64,000 nt of DNA from Anopheles merus (lineage: Eukaryota > Arthropoda > Insecta > Diptera > Culicidae): assembly GCF_017562075.2 (NCBI RefSeq), contig NC_054085.1, positions 19,143,222 through 19,207,221 of the forward strand. The letters are read 5' to 3'. How positions within the stretch are numbered: position 1 is the stretch's first letter; the number at the start of each line of letters is the position of its first letter. The position numbers were made by a program, and so were the translations under genes. Shown here piece after piece: positions 59,001-64,000 of this stretch. Under the pieces are notes generated by a model. The model did not search any database. It was not told the DNA's origin and saw only the letters and a list, made by a program, of their open reading frames with translations.

Positions 59001-59492
59001 AACAGTTTGCGCGGCCGACCGGCAGACGACGTGCCTTTCGAGTTTGATTGCTGAAGATATTTGCTAAGGCGGCAGCTTTGGCAAGGGGAGGCGGACGTGT
59101 GATGAATTTTAAAAAGCTACCAACCTGACTCACCGATTTGTTTGATGGTCAGGTTTGTGTGTAGATTTTTGTATAAAACGGTTCAGCAATTTTGTTTGTG
59201 TCGCTTTGTCGCAAACGATTCGCCTGTATGTACACTGCAACACTTGCAAAGGAGGGACTTTTTGGAAAAATCGCCTAACATTATAATTTAAGCGTTTTAG
59301 TCGATTTCGGGGGTTTGTTCTGTTCTGTTTCACCGGCTTGTACGTGTACGTGTTTGCAAAAAGTTCGCTAATTAAATTATTTTGTGCATCCTTTCCCATG
59401 CATTGCAGGTTATGGACGCAGAGAAACAAAAGGCTGAAAGTGGTGCTGAACATCAGAAGAAGGCGAAGGTGTTCGAGGAGGCAGAAAAGAAA
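47091..59492 (+). CDS. pcs: SH3BP5 / parcas homologue, first four coding exons (3' end beyond window)
   Basis: SH3BP5 family proteins are long coiled-coil guanine nucleotide exchange factors for Rab11 and also bind BTK-type kinases or mitochondrial JNK; the fly orthologue is parcas. Visible coding exons are 47091-47156, 52287-52349, 58118-58414 and 59409-59492, all joined in phase 0. They encode MATSNKEMEETEDNTELDPRIQ, then IELENLNTATDDINKLEIELE, EANSTFRILMNESTRRLKLSSK and so on to AAKETVALAEQRFMSNSHE, and VMDAEKQKAESGAEH to FEEAEKK. Each segment is helical coiled coil, matching the N-terminal half of SH3BP5. The gene needs further exons past 64000 because the second coiled-coil half and stop are missing. 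Introns are large (5.1, 5.8, 1.0 and more than 4.5 kb) and carry several transposon copies. The start ATG at 47091 has a CGCC context. Confidence 0.88.
47157..52286 (+). other. pcs: First coding intron of the SH3BP5 gene
   Basis: A 5.1-kb intron between GTAAGC and TTGCAG. It holds a dispersed-repeat segment at about 48240-48600 and otherwise AT-rich DNA; 49540-50580 is more GC-rich and could be regulatory, but I see no gene in it. Confidence 0.6.
48240..48600 (-). repeat. Composite repeat: inverted copy of the 4622 element plus TTCCCA-GATTTATTGG units
   Basis: The minus strand of 48410-48475 contains GCGTATCTCGAATATTAGCG, matching the element at 4622-4740. Adjacent to it 48478-48545 carries three degenerate units of about 22 bases: TTTCCCACGATTTATTGG, GTTCCCATGATTTTTTGG and GTTTCCATAATTTATTGA. 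Boundaries are uncertain. Confidence 0.45.
53643..53852 (+). mobile_element. SINE200, full-length with perfect target duplication
   Basis: A 210-bp tRNA-derived SINE. The A-box-like TGGTACAGTCG and B box GGGTTCAAGCCCC near the 5' end are RNA polymerase III promoter remnants; the 3' tail is (AAAG)n. A perfect 18-bp target duplication, AAGTTCAGCTGAGAGTAA, flanks it at 53625-53642 and 53853-53870. The intact duplication marks a recent insertion. Confidence 0.9.
54046..54230 (-). mobile_element. SINE200, 5'-truncated, minus strand
   Basis: Minus-strand copy closely similar to that at 53643: B box GGTTCAAGCCCC, the same body, and a (GAA)n tail at 54046-54060. The head is truncated at CGTCAACTCGTACG. 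The short word CGCATT occurs at both edges and may be the target duplication. Confidence 0.85.
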
Positions 59493-60933
59493 GTAAGTAT
59501 AACGAGTCTCCCGTGCTGCTAGAATAAAGCAGACAGAGTCAATCGAGAGGCTTAATGTATGTAGAACCAGTTTAGTGACGCGGGTCAAGCACTAAATTTA
59601 ATCCAAAGAGAAACGTCACGTGTTTATGCCATTTTTTGTTGCGATTTAATCTAAACGTGTTTAGGTCATGTGTGTTTCCGCGTCCGAAAAGACAAAAAAA
59701 GAAAACATATGTTGCACCATGCGCACGACCTCGTTAATCTTCGGACTTTTCCATCACCGGCTATCATTGCCGGGTGAAACCAATTCGTCAAACGCGACCA
59801 TACTGTAACGCTGTCCGATTTGCTTCACCACGTTGTTGCACGTGAGCTGCTGCAAAACGTGCTCTGTCTGCTGGGCTGGCGTAAGGATGTGGTTGTTGCA
59901 CGTTTACAAATAGGCAAAAGAAAAAGAAAAAAAACAGGAACAAAACCCCTAATGCGCTTCTTTCATCGGCATTGAAGCAATCGAACGTTACACCGCCGTT
60001 CCGTCGCTTGTTGGTGGATGATCTGTGCCAAAACAAAATACAGAAGAAAAAAACACACAGATCGATACGCCCGATATGCGTGCGATAGATACTTATACGC
60101 GGTCGTTCATATTGCCTAATGAAAGGCACCAGATAGGAGGTGAGGCGGTGGAGAAGGAGAAGGAGGATTATACATTTGCACCGGGTTGGCTTCGAACCGC
60201 GTGCGTTCGTCGAAATGCGTATGCTTTCACATGGCTTCGGTCGCATTGCAAACCGCCCAGGAGAAGGCTGGGGAGGAGGGAGAGGACGGTGGGGACTGCT
60301 ACACATACATAACGACCCGTATATGTAGTCAGACACACATGAGCCGCTCGCGCATTGCATTGCACCCGCCGAAACCACGTTTCCACATGCCGATCAGCTC
60401 TCCAGGGCGAGATTCCACGGTTCGCGAGTCGCAAACACAGCACAGCTTTTTCGATAAGCTCTTTCTTCGCCCACTCTCACAGTATCTCCACCACCACCTC
60501 GCGTTTTGGTGCGACCGAAAGGTGAAAAAAGCAATGTTTGTATGTGCAAAGAGTGAAAGTGATTTTCGTTCAGATGCATGCCCGGTCTCTCCCACCAACC
60601 TTAACACAAGGCAAACGCAGGAGTCCACTTTCCCCGATACCCCGAACACGTTCGGGTGTGTTTTCGGGCATTTCTTCCGGGGTGGTATCACCTCTCGGGT
60701 GGGAGCGGTAGGTGCAACACCCCATAGATGGTGTGCGCGAATTGACAGGTCGCACCTGGTTGGTGAGATTGGAAAAGCATTATTTAGTAATGTGGCATGA
60801 TCTACCAGTTTTATACTCATTTTAGAGAACACTTTTTAGCTGTCTAGGAGGTTTTATTAGTCACTTTCTTATACACACACTTCGATATATATTATTTAGT
60901 TTATTTTGTACTTTTAAATTTAAAAGACGAGTT

Positions 60934-61133
60934 CTTCTTTGGCACAACAACCGCTGTCGGTCAAGGCCTGCCTGTACCCACTAGTGAAGTGAGCATTGGC
61001 TTTCAGTGACTTATTGTTACCATAGCAGGATAGTCAATCCTACGTATGGGGACACGGTCTATTCGGGACTTGGACCCATGACGGGCATATTGTTACGTCG
61101 TACGAGTTGACGACTGTACCACCAGACCGGTCC
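60934..61133 (-). mobile_element. SINE200, full-length, minus strand
   Basis: A 200-bp copy on the minus strand with head GGACCGGTCTGGTGGTACAG, B box GGGTCCAAGTCCC (mutated relative to the other copies) and an (AAGAA) tail. A perfect 12-bp target duplication AAAAGACGAGTT lies at 60922-60933 and 61134-61145. Confidence 0.88.
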
Positions 61134-61964
61134 AAAAGACGAGTTATAAGTCGTTATTCTCTGCTTGTTAACCGTTCCATGTTGGTTGGGCCAAAACCTG
61201 CATTCAAACATGGTTCCAGAAAATGTTTAAAACAGGTTTTTGTTTGCGACACTTGGTAAAGCGATAGCAGGAGGTCTATTATCAGCAACGTTCCAATTTC
61301 CTATCGAAAGGTTTAAAGTGTACCACATTATGTACAATACTTTTTACTACAATTTTTTTGCTGGTTGGTGGTTCTAATAATTATGAGTTGACTTATCAGT
61401 AACTCTAGAGAAGTAAAATTAGGTTGTAATTCACATAAAAATGCGCTTTTAATAAACATTTCTTTAACATACTTGTTCGATTTAGCAAAAAGGTACAGCT
61501 TCGGGCAGGTTTTAGTCACACAATCGAAGGATGCGTTGAAATTGCGTTTTCAAATTGTACGTTAAACCTTTTTCAAACAAGAATATGCAAAATAATATTA
61601 AGTAATAAGAATAAGTAATAATTTGCAAATATTGAAACGTAACTGTTCTTACCCAAATTACTGATAATAGTTTCCAATTTCTAAATAATAATAAACATTA
61701 AAAAAAATTGACATCCTTACAAATGAGAAAGCTGCGCTCTACATTTGTCTGCTGTAATGGAGCAAATACTATTATAATAGTTTTACATTTTTTATGGAGC
61801 ATTTGGCCTTCCGTGAATAAATAGAAATGGTAGAGCGCATTTCTCTTAAAAACGCTAGCAAATAAAATGCGTTTTTTTTAAAACGCCATAAATAGCACAT
61901 CAACTACGACGACTTTGTTTGCGCTTCGATCGATGGCGTAAAATACCCCCATTACGCATACGCA

Positions 61965-61989
61965 CAGCAGCAGCAGCAGCAGCAGCAGC
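61965..61989. repeat. (CAG)8 microsatellite
   Basis: Perfect CAG run in the fourth SH3BP5 intron. Confidence 0.9.
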
Positions 61990-64000
61990 ATACACAACAG
62001 TCGAATTAATAGAGAGCATTAGTAGGACAGCACCGAGAAGGGAGGTCGTACTTTGTGTTTTTGTTGTCACGGTTGGCTATTTCCGCTCCACACAGCCCCG
62101 TCCTCCGTTTGCTATGAATAGGCTGTGCGCAACTGGAAAATAGACGGAATTATGCATTCAGATCAATTCAGTTCTGTATCTGTAGGATGATGATGGTAGC
62201 TTATGTGCGTTTCTTGCATAAATTCCTTCCTGTTGTTGTGCCACCTCCCCCGCTTCCTTTTCCTTTCGCTCCGTACATAGGGCAAATGGGTACGGTAAAC
62301 ACACAATGGCAGCGTGTTTAGGAGGATGAAGTAATTATGCTGTCTCACCGGAAAAATTCGAGGAGTAGAAATAGCCAGAGAGACAGAGATATTCGAGGTG
62401 GTTCCATCTCGATGCATTTGGATGCATTTCGGAGGTGACCGTTACAGGTTGCAAGATAATTATTTTCTACACATAAAAAATAACTTCAACGTTGCGTCTG
62501 TTTTTTCTCCATATATTGTATGCACGTCTTCATTGAAGAAAGTGCGTTGGAATTATTTAATAGAAATGTTTTAGTTAACATAATTTAAACCTAACTTGTG
62601 ATAATGGTTTGGTGAAATGTAAAACGTTCATTATCATTATTTTCATTATCGAAGTCGTTTATAAGCCCTTTTTTATTCATTGGCAACGCCTCATAAAGCT
62701 CTCAGTAGGCGAAGCATAGAACTAAAAATTACTCCATTCACATGCAAATGTTGTTGTGCCCCATTTTGCCAGTGTCAACCGGTAGATAACGCTACAAAAC
62801 CCTCCAGTGTGACACTTTCTTCTACGATTACTTGCAACTAATTGAAGCATAACGCGCTGCTTCTTGTATTTCCCGTTGCCGTTGTCATAATAAATGGAAA
62901 AAAACTCTACTTTTTTCCCTTTAATTTCCTTTCCCCCCCTCTGTGTGTCATAGTGTGACTAACAAATGCCACCCTAGCGCTGGAGGAAGCGTCTGGTAAT
63001 TACGCCGGAAAACTGTAACTGTAGCGGCTTCCTTCTTGTGGCACAGCTCCTGGAGTGCTGTGGAGACAAAATCTCTTCCTTCCTCGCGCTTTGATGGTTG
63101 GTTGGTTGGTTGTGCAACAGCAACCAGAAGTGAGTTGAAAACAGTTAAGCTCTCTGTCACACTCATCACACTTAAATTTGCGTTTGAAGCATGCAAACAT
63201 TTAAATCGAACAATTGCTATTACTTCTTCTCACTAAACCCTAAAAAAGCGGTTACGATCGTCGGGCGATCTTCATTTTTGAACAACTCGCGTGCGCGCAA
63301 CGGTGTTGTTGTTAATGGTTCAAAACGTGGCGAAAAGCTTCCGAAAATGTGTAATGAGGAAAAAGGTACATTGTGACAATGATTGGCTTTTGTTTTGGGC
63401 CCGGCCGGATGCCCCGAACCCGAAAATGCTGTTACCAAACGTACCTTCTCACAACAGTCCCACCTTCACCACCCCTGGCCGGGCCTCTGGAGGGTTGTGT
63501 GGTAGCATCGATCACACAATGTAGCAGCAGCGGTGGCTCGACGGGGTGGCCACCCCGTAAGCAGGGCGGTAAGCGAAGAAAATCAAATTTTCTTCTTCGT
63601 GTTTGGCACGTCGTCGTAACGTGATGAAGCCGTTTCTCTTACCGGCTTTCTTAGAAGCAAATAGGCAACAGTTATGTAATGACGCAGGGGTTTTAAAGGG
63701 CACCATTTCCACCGGTTGTGATTGTGTGTGTGTGTGTGCATTGGTTTCGATTGTAATCGGAAAGCAATTGTTTGCTTGCCGTTGGAGGTGAGAATTGTTT
63801 GACTGAATTTTGAGGTTTTTCTTTTATTAAAAAATTCTCAAATTCTCAATTAAAACTGATCTTTTGATTTTTTGTCTTCAATACTGCTTGCTGTAATTTA
63901 AATGCTTTGATTACAAGAAGCCATATTCACAACACGGTATTACAAAAATGAGACAAATTAAAAAAAAGTAGTTTTCTGGAATCGATTCCTTATAGTAGGT

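Larger units (their letters stand above)
59493..64000 (+). other. pcs: Fourth intron of the SH3BP5 gene, open to the right
   Basis: No exon continuing the coiled coil was found here. The stretch contains one SINE200 (60934-61133), (CAG)8 at 61965-61989 and a (GGTT)n run at 63095-63111. The rest is AT-rich with several GC-rich patches near 60100-60760 and 63380-63560 but no credible gene. Confidence 0.5.

Overview
The window is nuclear DNA of a mosquito, most likely of the Anopheles gambiae complex. The genes have short spliced exons with GT-AG introns and insect-type orthologues. Four copies of a roughly 200-bp tRNA-derived SINE match what I know as SINE200 of An. gambiae. Microsatellites are frequent and several small DNA-transposon derivatives are present. 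There are no bacterial features.

Layout, left to right: the 3' end of a fatty acid 2-hydroxylase (+, 1-658); kappaB-Ras (-, 1814-2680); a repeat-bearing spacer and a long upstream region; eIF5A (+, 10534-11200); about 5.4 kb of very A-rich, T-poor DNA, which may be a long 3' UTR; NOM1/SGD1 (-, 16634-20037), head-to-head with the mitochondrial dynamin OPA1 (+, 20603-25137); a galectin and an associated proline-rich/glycine-zipper coding unit (-, 26937-29443), head-to-head with DPH3 (+, 30196-30453); mars/HURP (-, 30710-35925), which carries a tandem internal duplication of its GKAP domain, head-to-head with EMRE, the small subunit of the mitochondrial calcium uniporter (+, 36588-36884); flightless I (-, 38350-43585); and the first four coding exons of an SH3BP5/parcas gene (+, 47091 to beyond 59492), whose large introns fill the rest of the window.

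The genes do not form one pathway. They are mostly housekeeping functions: translation (eIF5A, DPH3), ribosome biogenesis (NOM1), mitochondria (OPA1, EMRE), mitosis (mars) and actin or signalling (flightless I, kappaB-Ras, SH3BP5). Three pairs are divergent with 0.56-0.75 kb between start codons, so shared promoters are plausible.

The most notable observations are: (1) two intronic hAT-like elements of about 510 bp whose interiors are unrelated-length tandem arrays of GATTC/GAATC palindromes; (2) the GKAP-domain duplication in mars, with near-identical DNA suggesting gene conversion; (3) the 5.4-kb A-rich strand-asymmetric tract downstream of eIF5A; (4) a 45-nt in-frame cassette-like exon in OPA1; (5) an inverted pair of SINE200 copies in one SH3BP5 intron. 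Exon coordinates were derived by eye from splice signals and reading phase.
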